DNA of 52,617 nucleotides from an uncultured Oscillospiraceae bacterium (GCA_947624585.1 CANQKZ010000006.1:1-52617), one strand, 5' to 3'. Counted from the first letter of the stretch, positions 40,819 through 47,709 are shown. Notes: a model not told the origin generated them from the letters alone. Numbers and translations: made by a program.

Positions 40819-41775
40819 TCATTTCCCGCCTTCCTGGGGGGGCGCGGCCGTGTGCTTCTTCAGCACCTTGTCGTAGAACAGGCCCTGCGCCTTGATCTTC
40901 TCGCTATACATCGCGGCCAGTTCCCGGCGGGACGTGAGGATGTGCGGCAGATTCCCCAGCGCAGCCAGGGCAGCGTCGGCAGATTCCGCATCGGTGATCG
41001 CGTCGATCAGGCTTTTGCCGCCGGCCATAACGTCCTGGTATTTCTTCTGATCTTCGGCGGCGTTCTCCGCCTCGCGGGACGTGATGGCGTTGTACTCGGC
41101 GAACAGCTTGGTGAGAAAATCGTTGGGCGTGTCCGGGCGCAGATCGGGGATGTTGCGGATGCCGGAGATGCCCCGGGTGCCCTTGGCGAAGTACCGCTCA
41201 CAGTTGGAGAAGCCGATGGTGCGGTGATTGCCGATGACCTCCACGAAGCCGCCCAGGTCCATGGGTTCCCAGACGTTGTTTTTGGTCTGGCCCTCCACCT
41301 TGATGCGTAGGCGGGTGTTGTCGCCGTCCTTCTCCTCGATGGCGTGGAACACGATGACGATGTTTTTCCGCAGCTCGTAGAAGCAGTAATCCATCAGCCG
41401 GACGAACTCACGGCCCACGGCGCCGTACCCTTTGAGAGACAGGGAGCCGTCGCGCTGCCCGTACTTGGGGTCTTTCTTGATGGCCCAGATGGACATAAGA
41501 GTGATGAGCTTCCCGCCCGTGTCGAATACCAGGGTGTCGAAGTCCTGCACATTGATGGGGGTCAGATCTTCCAGCAGCTCGTCATAGGACTTGGGCTGGA
41601 TGAACGGCGCCCGGTACCGGGGTTCGATGCGGTCGATGCCGAAATCCGCGTCGATGTGCAGGGGGTTGGGAGCGGACAGCGCCAGAGTGGATTTTCCGAT
41701 GCCGGGATAGCCCGCGATCAGCATCCGGATTCGCTTGTCGCCCTCTTTGATCTCGTTGGGCATTCTGATTGCCAT
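40819..41775 (-). CDS. Sak4-like RecA-fold ATPase (AAA_24)
   Basis: This 318-residue protein has Walker A GYPGIGKST (about residues 22-30), Walker B-like DTLVFDTGGK, and a RecA-type core to about residue 230. A helical C-terminus follows. Sak4 proteins are phage Rad51-like ssDNA annealing ATPases that work with SSB and an exonuclease, both encoded next to it. It starts behind GAAAGGAGC. Confidence 0.9.
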   Translation of the reverse strand: MAIRMPNEIKEGDKRIRMLIAGYPGIGKSTLALSAPNPLHIDADFGIDRIEPRYRAPFIQPKSYDELLEDLTPINVQDFDTLVFDTGGKLITLMSIWAIKKDPKYGQRDGSLSLKGYGAVGREFVRLMDYCFYELRKNIVIVFHAIEEKDGDNTRLRIKVEGQTKNNVWEPMDLGGFVEVIGNHRTIGFSNCERYFAKGTRGISGIRNIPDLRPDTPNDFLTKLFAEYNAITSREAENAAEDQKKYQDVMAGGKSLIDAITDAESADAALAALGNLPHILTSRRELAAMYSEKIKAQGLFYDKVLKKHTAAPPQEGGK

Positions 41776-41816
41776 AGTGATATGCTCCTTTCAATTTGGC
41801 GGCGTATGCCGCATTT

Positions 41817-42011
41817 TTAGTCTTCAACGGTGGCGTCGCCGCTGGTGATGCACTGATCACAGCCGACAACCTCGTGCCACCAGCTGCTGGTGTAGAAGGT
41901 GTCGCACTCGCGCCCACAGACGGGGCAGACGGGAGGGGGAGGCTCTTTGCGGTCAGGGAATCCGGTCTCCTCCATGGCCCGCACGATGGGGTGGTCTGGT
42001 ATGTCCCTCAC
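41817..42011 (-). CDS. Small zinc-finger protein (64 residues)
   Basis: This 64-residue protein has CPVCGRECDTFYTSSWWHEV and a second Cys pair CDQCIT, a treble-clef or ribbon zinc site. The N-terminus is short and polar. It overlaps the preceding gene by 4 bp and precedes the Sak4-like gene. The function is unknown. Confidence 0.8.
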   Translation of the reverse strand: MRDIPDHPIVRAMEETGFPDRKEPPPPVCPVCGRECDTFYTSSWWHEVVGCDQCITSGDATVED

Positions 42012-42385
42012 GGTTTTTCCCTCCCATCGAGGTACTTTCTGACCGTTTCCTCAAACCATCCCTGCATGGTGGCGTACCCATCGGCCTTTATTGCCTGTTG
42101 CAACGCTGTGTACGCGCTTTCTTCCAGCCGGACATAACAGCGCCCCGCCTTGCGGCGTCTTTCAGCCTTGGGCCGTTTCTGGCCCTCTGCCGCCGCGTGC
42201 GCCCCGGCGTACTCTTTGAGCGCGGAGAGCGCGTCCGGGCGGAGATCGACCCCGTACAGATCGCCATGCTCACACTTGGACAGGAGCGGCTTGTCGAACT
42301 TGGGGTACAGCCCCCGGACAACGGCCACGATCTCCTTTGCGGGGAGGTTGTGCTCCAGCCGCAGCGCCCGAACCTCGTTATCCAT
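42008..42385 (-). CDS. Early regulator with HTH-like N-terminus and RHH-like C-terminus
   Basis: This 125-residue protein starts MDNEVRALRLEHNLPAKEIV with helices that could form an HTH. After a basic linker, the C-terminal half (YVRLEESAYTALQQAIKADG) looks like a ribbon-helix-helix dimerisation unit. The start lies inside the end of the DUF6906 gene. It may regulate the early operon. Confidence 0.75.
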   Translation of the reverse strand: MDNEVRALRLEHNLPAKEIVAVVRGLYPKFDKPLLSKCEHGDLYGVDLRPDALSALKEYAGAHAAAEGQKRPKAERRRKAGRCYVRLEESAYTALQQAIKADGYATMQGWFEETVRKYLDGREKP

Positions 42386-42557
42386 TCCGATCACCGTCCT
42401 TATGCACCACCACGGTGGCGTCCGTGGTCTTGTCCCGGAGGACAAAGCTGTGGTCCAGGTCGTAGGTGAGAAGATACCGGGAGGGGTCATACCCCAGCTT
42501 CTTCAGCGCGATCTTCTGGTCGCGGGTCAACCGCCTGGGCCTTTTCAGTCGCTTCAT
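42378..42557 (-). CDS. DUF6906 family small protein
   Basis: This 59-residue protein starts MKRLKRPRRLTRDQKIALKK followed by LGYDPSRYLL and a beta pair (HSFVLRDKTTDATVVVHK). The N-terminal basic helix and this layout are diagnostic of DUF6906, common in early operons of Firmicute phages and mobile elements. The function is unknown. It overlaps its neighbours slightly. Confidence 0.9.
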   Translation of the reverse strand: MKRLKRPRRLTRDQKIALKKLGYDPSRYLLTYDLDHSFVLRDKTTDATVVVHKDGDRNG

Positions 42558-42742
42558 ACTGCTCCTTTCTGCTTGGCTGCTCTCTCGGCAAGCCACCTCT
42601 GGTATTCCTCCTCGGCCCCCGGCCGGGAGAAACACGCCTCCACCGCCGCTGCCACAAACTCGGCCAAAGCGATGCGCTTGTGCTTCGGCATATCGTCTAT
42701 GTAGGGGAGCGCCACGGGGCGAAACGCAGCGGGGTCGTTCAC
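42554..42742 (-). CDS. First gene of the early operon, small helical protein
   Basis: This 62-residue protein starts at GTG behind a full AAGGAGGTGATC ribosome site. It has DDMPKHKRIALAEFVAAAVE and EYQRWLAERAAK helices. It follows the operator-like palindrome at 42766-42784 and opens the long run of overlapping early genes. No function is recognised. Confidence 0.8.
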   Translation of the reverse strand: MNDPAAFRPVALPYIDDMPKHKRIALAEFVAAAVEACFSRPGAEEEYQRWLAERAAKQKGAV

Positions 42743-42765
42743 GGGTCGATCACCTCCTTCGTGTT

Positions 42766-42784
42766 ACTTGAAAATTATTCAAGT
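42766..42784. promoter_or_regulatory. Immunity operator copy 3 (overlaps cro-like stop)
   Basis: ACTTGAAAATTATTCAAGT has perfect 7-bp arms (ACTTGAA/TTCAAGT). It matches the CTTGAA-N5-TTCAAG consensus of the two sites in the divergent promoter region. It lies between the cro-like gene and the first early-operon gene, so the repressor or Cro could act on transcript entry here. Function is inferred from the repeated sequence. Confidence 0.7.
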
Positions 42785-42988
42785 ATGAGGGCAAAAAGAA
42801 ATCTCGCTCAGGGACACACCGAAATAATCGGCGACCGCCTGAACCTTGCTGATTGCGACGCTGGAGATGTCATTCTCCCACTTGTTGTAGGTCTGAACCG
42901 CGATCCCCAGGCCTTTTGCGGCCTCCCGCTGGGTCACATTCTTGCGGGCGCGCAACTCTTTGAGGGTGTATCGCATCTGCTCTGCCAC
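42779..42988 (-). CDS. Cro-like XRE-family HTH regulator
   Basis: This 69-residue protein starts at GTG about eight bases after GGGAGG. It is a single XRE HTH: RYTLKELRARKNVTQREAAK, then GIAVQTYNKWENDISSVAIS. It is the first gene rightward from the repressor on the minus strand, the Cro position. It would repress CI expression and help commit to lysis. Its own stop overlaps operator copy 3. Confidence 0.88.
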   Translation of the reverse strand: MAEQMRYTLKELRARKNVTQREAAKGLGIAVQTYNKWENDISSVAISKVQAVADYFGVSLSEISFCPHT

Positions 42989-43014
42989 CGTGTTCACCTC
43001 CCTTCGGCGCGTCT

Positions 43015-43043
43015 AGCATACATGAAAAATTTTCAAGTGTCAA
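43015..43043 (-). promoter_or_regulatory. Early lytic promoter (PR-like)
   Basis: On the minus strand TTGACA (43038-43043) and TATGCT (43015-43020) are separated by exactly 17 bp, an excellent sigma-70 promoter for the cro-like gene. Operator copy 1 fills the spacer, so repressor binding would directly block polymerase. Confidence 0.85.
43021..43037. promoter_or_regulatory. Immunity operator copy 1
   Basis: The 17-mer CATGAAAAATTTTCAAG has an inner perfect palindrome TGAAAAATTTTCA (43023-43035). It lies between the -35 and -10 of the early promoter and shares the TTGAA/TTCAA arms with the other two copies. Confidence 0.75.
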
Positions 43044-43050
43044 GAGTGCG

Positions 43051-43067
43051 CTTGAATTTTTTTCAAA
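43051..43067. promoter_or_regulatory. Immunity operator copy 2
   Basis: CTTGAATTTTTTTCAAA has TTGAA and TTCAA arms and lies 30 bp (three helical turns) from copy 1, close to the repressor promoter. Paired binding could regulate both promoters. Inference from repeat structure. Confidence 0.7.
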
Positions 43068-43093
43068 TTTTCGCGTCATTTGTTCCAAAATGC

Positions 43094-43122
43094 TTGATTT
43101 TATTTCTTATATAGTGTATATT
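43094..43122 (+). promoter_or_regulatory. Repressor promoter (PRM-like)
   Basis: TTGATT (43094-43099) and TATATT (43117-43122) are separated by 17 bp and point to the repressor gene at 43158. A GGGGAGAGG ribosome site follows. Operator copy 2 ends 26 bp upstream of the -35 element. Confidence 0.7.
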
Positions 43123-43157
43123 TGTGCTAATGAGATTGATAGCAAGGGGAGAGGGCC

Positions 43158-43694
43158 ATGTTTCTTGGAGATAACATCCGCTTTTTGCGCAAGCGCCGCG
43201 AGTGGTCGCAGGACGATCTCGCCGCCCGGATGGGCTACAAATCCTTTACCACAATTCAGAAGTGGGAGTCGGGCGTTGCCGACCCTCCGCTGAAGGTGGT
43301 GGCCCAGCTTGCAGAGCTTTTTGGTGTGGATATTGATGTCCTTACCTCGGTGAATATGGAAGCCATGGCCGCCGATCACTGGACAGAGACTTTCCGGGAG
43401 AAGCTGACCGACATCATCCCGAATGTGGACAGGGAAGATGCTGCGGCCTCCGGCGTGGATATTGAGCAGCTTTCCGAAGTGGCGTCTGGAGATCGCCCGA
43501 TCTCTCTTGGGACGGCCTGCGATATTGCATCCTCGCTGGGGCGCTCCCTTGACGATATGGTAGGAAATAAAAATGCCGCCTCCGGGGATGGAGACGGCCG
43601 CATAAGAGAGTTCGCTGCCCTGTTCAACTGTCTGACACCAGATCAGCAGAATTTGGTGATTGCCCAGATAAAAGGGATTTTATCAGCGCAATAA
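43158..43694 (+). CDS. CI-like XRE repressor without S24 protease
   Basis: This 178-residue protein has an N-terminal XRE HTH (NIRFLRKRREWSQDDLAARM). Residues about 78-135 look like a second degenerate HTH-type unit (DIEQLSEVASGDRPISLGTA). There is no LexA-type Ser/Lys protease, so induction is not by RecA-stimulated self-cleavage. The last 24 residues (LFNCLTPDQQNLVIAQIKGI...) resemble the product of the convergent gene at 43624-43782. It likely maintains lysogeny by binding the CTTGAA operators. Confidence 0.88.
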   Translation: MFLGDNIRFLRKRREWSQDDLAARMGYKSFTTIQKWESGVADPPLKVVAQLAELFGVDIDVLTSVNMEAMAADHWTETFREKLTDIIPNVDREDAAASGVDIEQLSEVASGDRPISLGTACDIASSLGRSLDDMVGNKNAASGDGDGRIREFAALFNCLTPDQQNLVIAQIKGILSAQ

Positions 43695-43782
43695 TTTTCA
43701 TCTGCTGTTCATCCGGCAGCATGGAGAACATGACAACAGCATCGTCCAGGCTGCTTTTCTTTTGCTCTTTTTCGCGTTCCAT
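43624..43782 (-). CDS. Convergent 52-residue protein resembling the repressor tail
   Basis: This short gene runs from ATG 43782, nine bases after AAGGAG, to TGA 43624-43626. Residues 18-41 (MFSMLPDEQQMKIIALIKSL...) align without gaps to the last 24 residues of the repressor, with 11 identities. The gene overlaps the repressor 3' end by 71 bp on the opposite strand. It could form mixed oligomers with the repressor, an antirepressor-like role. Function is inference. Confidence 0.65.
   Translation of the reverse strand: MEREKEQKKSSLDDAVVMFSMLPDEQQMKIIALIKSLLSGQSPNSADLVSDS
43644..43707. repeat. Imperfect inverted repeat encoding both convergent tails
   Basis: A 64-bp inverted repeat is centred at 43675/43676. 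CAGCAGA, ATTGC and GATAAAA on the left match TCTGCTG, GCAAT and TTTTATC on the right (21 of 32 pairs). Each arm encodes the Q-Q-x-x-x-I-A-x-I-K motif in its own direction. It might also act as a bidirectional terminator. Confidence 0.75.
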
Positions 43783-43791
43783 GAATCACAT

Positions 43792-43835
43792 CTCCTTCGT
43801 GTTTTTGTCCGCAAATTATATAAGACACGAAGGAG
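43792..43835. promoter_or_regulatory. Inverted ribosome sites flanking a TATATAA core
   Basis: CTCCTTCGTGT (43792-43802) and ACACGAAGGAG (43825-43835) form a perfect 11-bp inverted repeat around an AT core. The core holds TATAAT on the minus strand (43815-43820). The left arm is the ribosome site of the 43782 gene. The -35 boxes are poor, so promoter activity is uncertain. Confidence 0.5.
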
Positions 43836-43931
43836 GTAACACATCGTTATGTCACAAAATATCTTTCGACTGACATCGACCCACAGGGTATGGTATGCGG
43901 GCAAAAATTCAGACACAAGGAGGCAATATCC

Positions 43932-44669
43932 ATGGCAAAGAAATGTGTGGTCTGCGGAGAGAAGATAGGCATGATGCAGGGGACACAGATGTTCGGCGGG
44001 CAGATATGCTTGACCTGCAATGCAAAGTTCGGGGATTTTGATTCAGCGATGCGCGATACTTTGGCGGGGGCTGTTGACTACTTTTCGGCTTTCCAGCAGA
44101 AACACACCATGGAGCCGGAGGCAGAGAAAAGCATATCCCGCGAACTGGCATCCGCAAGGGAACGCTTGGAGTTCCTGGCTGTGGGCGATGACGGAAAGTT
44201 TCTGGAGACGCCAGTTGCGGAAAGGGAAAAGATCGCTGTCAGCATGGGGAATAGGATGCTGGTCATGATCGACGGCGCATTCGTTTTTGTCAGCGGGCGC
44301 GAGGAAACAACAGTCCCGTTTTCGCAGGTAATCAGCTTGCGCATAAAGGAGCCAAAAAATGATCGTTCAAACGGGGTCATCGCTATTGCCCTGGCGGGTG
44401 GCTCTGATACATTCGTTCACCTTACCAGTTGGCTCACGGTGGGTAGCAATAACAACATAGAATTTCCCTTGCCGTCAAACCAGATCGAGGAGGCCAGAGA
44501 GATGAACCGCCGCTTTAATGCGTTCCATCAGTCTGGGGGCAACGCTGGCCAGCAGACTGCCCCGGTATCTGTTGCTGACGAGATTCGCAAGTACAAAGAA
44601 CTGCTGGATATGGGCGCTATTACCGAGGAAGAATTTGCAGCTGCAAAGAAACTGCTCTTGAAGATGTGA
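43932..44669 (+). CDS. DUF4428 zinc-ribbon / PH-like / SHOCT protein
   Basis: This 245-residue protein starts at MAKKCVVCGEKIGMMQGTQM behind ACAAGGAGG. A four-Cys N-terminal ribbon (DUF4428) is followed by a beta-rich domain (about residues 85-180) resembling bacterial PH domains. A C-terminal SHOCT motif (KYKELLDMGAITEEEFAAAK) follows. Such proteins are regularly carried beside integrases in Firmicute prophages and may be expressed in lysogens. The role is unknown. Confidence 0.9.
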   Translation: MAKKCVVCGEKIGMMQGTQMFGGQICLTCNAKFGDFDSAMRDTLAGAVDYFSAFQQKHTMEPEAEKSISRELASARERLEFLAVGDDGKFLETPVAEREKIAVSMGNRMLVMIDGAFVFVSGREETTVPFSQVISLRIKEPKNDRSNGVIAIALAGGSDTFVHLTSWLTVGSNNNIEFPLPSNQIEEAREMNRRFNAFHQSGGNAGQQTAPVSVADEIRKYKELLDMGAITEEEFAAAKKLLLKM

Positions 44670-44696
44670 TCCTGCATGACGATTGGGGGGTGGACT

Positions 44697-46340
44697 ATGC
44701 CACTGAAACGAGGACAACTGGATGCCGCTGCCGCGTCGGAGGACGGCGTCATATATGCCCGGTATAGTTCTCATTCCCAGCGGGAGGAGAGTATAGAGCA
44801 GCAGATCGAGGAGTGCATGGCCTTTGCCCGGCAGAATAATATCCGCATCGTCCATATCTATGCGGATAAAGCGGTCAGCGGAAAGACGGAGCGGCGCACC
44901 AATTTCCAGCGCCTCATGCGGGATGCTGAAAAGAAAAAATTCCGGGTGGTGATCGCTTACAAATCGAACCGCATTGCCCGGAATATGCTGAATGCCCTCC
45001 AGTACGAGGCAAAGCTGGACCTGCTGGGGATTCGGACGCTATACGCCAAAGAGGAATTTGGCAACACCGCCGCCGGCCGCTTCGCGCTGCGCACGATGAT
45101 GAACGTCAACCAGTTTTACAGCGAGAACATGGCGGAGGATATTCGGCGCGGCCTCATGGACAATGCCGAGAAGTGCAAGGTCAACGGGCGGCTGCCCTAT
45201 GGGTATCGGAAGGGGCCGGACGGGAAGTATGCCGTGGAGCCGAAGGAGGCAGAGATCGTCCGGGACATCTATGCCCGGTATTTGAGCGGGGAGAAGATCG
45301 CGGACATCGCCTCGTTTCTGAACGCCTGTGGGCTACTCACCAGCTACGGGAAGAAATGGGGAAAGAACAGCTTTCACAAGCTGCTCACCAACGACAACTA
45401 CATCGGCGTGTACCGATATTCCGGCGTGGTGATCGAAGGCGGCGTCCCGGCCATCATCGACCCCGATGTGTTTTGGGCTGTGCAGCGCAAGCTGGAGGAG
45501 GAGAAAAGTTTGAAGGGAATCCGTAAGGACAATGCAGACTATATTCTGACGGGCAAGCTGATCTGCGGGAAGTGCGGCTCATACATGGTGGGCGTGTCCG
45601 GCACCAGCAAGAGCGGGGCGCTCCATTACTACTACTATTGCAACAACCACCGCACGGGCGGTGGCTGTGATATGCGGAATGTTCGCCGGGACTGGATAGA
45701 GTATCAGGTAGCCCTGCTCACCCAGCGGCACGTCTTCCACGACGAGATCATCGAATGGATAGCAGATCAGGCCGTGGAGATACAGCTGCAGGAGGCGGGC
45801 AACTCTGAACTGCCGGGGATGGAGGCGGCCCGCGCCGAGAAGAAAAAGGCCATCTCCAACATCATGGCCGCCATAGAGCAGGGGATCATCACCGAGACAA
45901 CCAAAGATCGGCTGGTGGAACTGGAGGGCGAGGTCAAGGCGCTGGATGCCAGAATCGCCGCCGCCAAAGCTGTGCAGGCCCCGGTTGATCGCAACCGCAT
46001 CGTGTTCACGCTGAACTGGCTGCGCGAGGGCGACCCCATGGACAAGGAATACCAGCGCCGCCTCATCGACACATTCGTGAAGGCCGTGTACCTGAACGAG
46101 AAGGAAATCAAGATCGACTACTACTATGCGGGCGGCGATAATTCCCGGACGGTGCCGCTGTCAGATCTGGAGCCTGTGCCCGGTGGTGACGGCGGCCCGG
46201 TGGAATCGGAGTGTTCGTCCAAAGTCCCCTCAGCTCCACCATATTTACGCTGTACGAACACCGGGGCGGTCATCTATGTGACCGCCACCGGGTTCGTACT
46301 CGTGTGCCCCATTGAAATCCCGCGTGGGCCTGGAAAATAA
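44697..46340 (+). CDS. Large serine recombinase (integrase)
   Basis: This 547-residue protein starts at MPLKRGQLDA behind GGGGGGTGG. The resolvase domain has YARYSSHSQREESIEQQIEE with catalytic S24. A recombinase domain (RLPYGYRKGPDGKYAVEPKE), a zinc ribbon (LICGKCGSYMVGVSG...YCNNHRTGGGC) and a coiled-coil region follow. It integrates and, with a directionality factor, excises the phage. The last ~45 residues look atypical for the family. attP probably lies nearby. Confidence 0.95.
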   Translation: MPLKRGQLDAAAASEDGVIYARYSSHSQREESIEQQIEECMAFARQNNIRIVHIYADKAVSGKTERRTNFQRLMRDAEKKKFRVVIAYKSNRIARNMLNALQYEAKLDLLGIRTLYAKEEFGNTAAGRFALRTMMNVNQFYSENMAEDIRRGLMDNAEKCKVNGRLPYGYRKGPDGKYAVEPKEAEIVRDIYARYLSGEKIADIASFLNACGLLTSYGKKWGKNSFHKLLTNDNYIGVYRYSGVVIEGGVPAIIDPDVFWAVQRKLEEEKSLKGIRKDNADYILTGKLICGKCGSYMVGVSGTSKSGALHYYYYCNNHRTGGGCDMRNVRRDWIEYQVALLTQRHVFHDEIIEWIADQAVEIQLQEAGNSELPGMEAARAEKKKAISNIMAAIEQGIITETTKDRLVELEGEVKALDARIAAAKAVQAPVDRNRIVFTLNWLREGDPMDKEYQRRLIDTFVKAVYLNEKEIKIDYYYAGGDNSRTVPLSDLEPVPGGDGGPVESECSSKVPSAPPYLRCTNTGAVIYVTATGFVLVCPIEIPRGPGK

Positions 46341-46341
46341 T

Positions 46342-46382
46342 AAAGACCTCTGGACAGCTTTCGGGCTGCCCAGAGGTCTTTT
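46342..46382 (+). terminator. Rho-independent terminator after integrase
   Basis: AAAGACCTCTGG and CCAGAGGTCTTT form a perfect 12-bp stem, with an inner CAGC/GCTG extension and a short loop, ending in TCTTTT. It begins just after the integrase stop. The symmetric A/T flanks would let it work in either direction. Confidence 0.85.
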
Positions 46383-46457
46383 GCCGTCTATGACGATATT
46401 TGATATAACATACCAGCATTTGTTATTACATGACAAAAACGTGGAAAAACTGCACAC

Positions 46458-46478
46458 TTACGTTACATTATGACGTAA
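46458..46478. promoter_or_regulatory. Possible operator of the small HTH gene
   Basis: TTACGT (46458-46463) and ACGTAA (46473-46478) form an inverted repeat with a 9-bp spacer just before the ribosome site of the HTH gene at 46493. Autorepression is plausible but is inference. Confidence 0.4.
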
Positions 46479-46492
46479 AGGAGAATGCGGCC

Positions 46493-46744
46493 ATGATAAA
46501 GATTTTGCTATCCACCCGACTTGGCGAAAGACGGTGGACCCAGGCGGATTTGGCCAGAATGACTGGCATCCGCCCCGGTACGATCAATGATCTGTATAAC
46601 GAGATGGCAGAGAGGGTGAACCTCGAACATCTGGACTTGATCTGCGATGCGCTCAACTGTGACCTGTCCGATCTGATAATCCGCATTCCCACCAGCGACC
46701 CGCAGATCAGGTACCGCACCGGAGCGGAACGACCAGACAAATAG
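46493..46744 (+). CDS. Small XRE/YozG-like HTH regulator
   Basis: This 83-residue protein starts at MIKILLSTRLGERRWTQADL behind AAAGGAG. It has one HTH (ARMTGIRPGTINDLYNEMAE) of the YozG/HTH_26 type and a short polar tail. It lies alone between the integrase terminator and its own terminator. It might be the recombination-directionality or excision regulator, but nothing in the sequence proves this. Confidence 0.85.
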   Translation: MIKILLSTRLGERRWTQADLARMTGIRPGTINDLYNEMAERVNLEHLDLICDALNCDLSDLIIRIPTSDPQIRYRTGAERPDK

Positions 46745-46759
46745 GCCATCCCCTACATC

Positions 46760-46795
46760 CCCCGGACGATCACTCGTCCGGGGCTTTCTTTATAT
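46760..46795 (+). terminator. Terminator between convergent HTH genes
   Basis: CCCCGGACGA-TCAC-TCGTCCGGGG is a perfect 10-bp stem followed by CTTTCTTTATATTC. It terminates the plus-strand HTH gene. It overlaps the last codons and the stop of the minus-strand HTH gene, whose end lies in the stem. Confidence 0.88.
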
Positions 46796-47021
46796 TCTCC
46801 CGGATGTCGGATTCGTCCAGGAAGATATGCTCCCCATCCGGGAGGACGAATCCGACACGGCAGCCAGTGAAGGCCGCAATCCGTATGAGATCGTCTGCGG
46901 AGAACCTGCTGTTGGTCATCTTGTTGTTCATGCTCTGCTTCGCCACCCCGTAGAGGTTGGCGAGGTCGATCACCCTCTTGCCGGACAGCGAGAGAAGCGC
47001 CCGAACCTTGTCGCTCACCAT
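46770..47021 (-). CDS. HTH regulator of the accessory operon
   Basis: This 83-residue protein starts at MVSDKVRALLSLSGKRVIDL behind GAAGGAGG. It is an XRE-like HTH (ANLYGVAKQSMNNKMTNSRF) with a C-terminal beta segment (GFVLPDGEHIFLDESD). It is transcribed divergently from the eight-gene accessory operon across three repeated operator-like sites and probably controls both directions. Confidence 0.85.
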   Translation of the reverse strand: MVSDKVRALLSLSGKRVIDLANLYGVAKQSMNNKMTNSRFSADDLIRIAAFTGCRVGFVLPDGEHIFLDESDIRENIKKAPDE

Positions 47022-47044
47022 GGCGACCACCTCCTTCACACAAC

Positions 47045-47074
47045 ACTATAACACGAAAATTATTTACTAGTCAA
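47045..47074 (-). promoter_or_regulatory. Promoter for the accessory HTH regulator
   Basis: On the minus strand TTGACT (47069-47074) and TATAGT (47045-47050) are separated by 18 bp. The -35 element and spacer contain operator copy A. The start codon at 47021 follows. Confidence 0.7.
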
Positions 47075-47124
47075 CAAAAATTTTTTACTTTCCCGTGGAT
47101 TCCTCTTGACAAGTAAATAATTTT
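47056..47124. promoter_or_regulatory. Three-site operator of the accessory switch
   Basis: The 13-mer AAAATTATTTACT lies at 47056-47068. A one-mismatch direct copy AAAATTTTTTACT lies at 47077-47089, 21 bp (two helical turns) away. An exact inverted copy, AGTAAATAATTTT, lies at 47112-47124. Sites one and three extend to a 19-bp inverted repeat with one mismatch that includes both -35 boxes. A dimeric HTH protein, likely the one at 46770, should bind here. Confidence 0.8.
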
Positions 47125-47134
47125 GATGTACTAT
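47106..47134 (+). promoter_or_regulatory. Strong promoter of the accessory operon
   Basis: TTGACA (47106-47111) and TACTAT (47129-47134) are separated by 17 bp, close to the sigma-70 consensus. Operator copy C occupies the spacer start. The first gene begins at 47186. Confidence 0.88.
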
Positions 47135-47185
47135 ATACCCGAAAAGCGACAGCGACACCACCAAACACCAAGGAGGACACACGAA

Positions 47186-47386
47186 ATGACAGCCAAGAAG
47201 AACTTCGGAATCAGCGACAAGGTAATGAACCTCTGGTATGCGGTCAATCGGAAATACGGACAGCACGCCTACGTCATCGGTGTAACAGGGCAAGGCAAGC
47301 TGGTATTGAGCAAGGGCTACGTCAACCGCATCGCCGAGGGAACACGGGACGTCACCGCGAAACTCAACGAACTGCTGAATAAGTAA
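47186..47386 (+). CDS. Accessory operon protein 1 (66 residues)
   Basis: This 66-residue basic protein starts at MTAKKNFGISDKVMNLWYAV behind AAGGAGG. It has a short helix and beta strands (HAYVIGVTGQGKLVLSKGYV) and a terminal helix. It is the first gene after the strong regulated promoter, hence probably the most expressed. No family is recognised. Confidence 0.8.
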   Translation: MTAKKNFGISDKVMNLWYAVNRKYGQHAYVIGVTGQGKLVLSKGYVNRIAEGTRDVTAKLNELLNK

Positions 47387-47399
47387 GGAGGATATGAAA

Positions 47400-47663
47400 A
47401 TGAAGATCATTGAGACCCGCCACTGGAATTCCTACGATGTCCGTGCCATGTGCATCCGCGAGGACCTCTACACGCTGGGGGATGACGAGGAATACATCGC
47501 GATGCTGGAGAGTGTGGAAGACAGGAGCTATCCGACGCTGGAGGACATCTACCGCGTGGCCGATGACATCAACCGCCACAGCGCGGGCCAGACCGTCACC
47601 AACATCATGTATATGCTGGCCAACAACGTAATCAAAAGCTGCTTCGATATCATCGAGGAGTAA
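47400..47663 (+). CDS. Accessory operon protein 2 (87 residues)
   Basis: This 87-residue protein starts at MKIIETRHWNSYDVRAMCIR, eight bases after AAGGAGG; an ATG two codons upstream is too close. It is acidic, with an ISD-type helix pair (TLEDIYRVADDINRHSAGQT). Small acidic proteins of this size include antirestriction and anti-defence factors, but no match is evident. Confidence 0.8.
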   Translation: MKIIETRHWNSYDVRAMCIREDLYTLGDDEEYIAMLESVEDRSYPTLEDIYRVADDINRHSAGQTVTNIMYMLANNVIKSCFDIIEE

Positions 47664-47709
47664 AACGACATCCCCCCGCGGAGGTTACGACGGGAGAAAG
47701 GAAAAGAAC

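Noticed and set aside
43850..43968. A 39-codon frame starting at ATG 43850 ahead of the DUF4428 gene
   Set aside because: The ribosome site spacing is too long and the product is low-complexity; it overlaps the DUF4428 start. A leader peptide remains possible but unsupported.
46430..46492. An upstream ATG for the small HTH gene that adds 21 codons
   Set aside because: The added stretch covers the operator-like repeat and promoter region, and the internal ATG has the proper AAAGGAG site.
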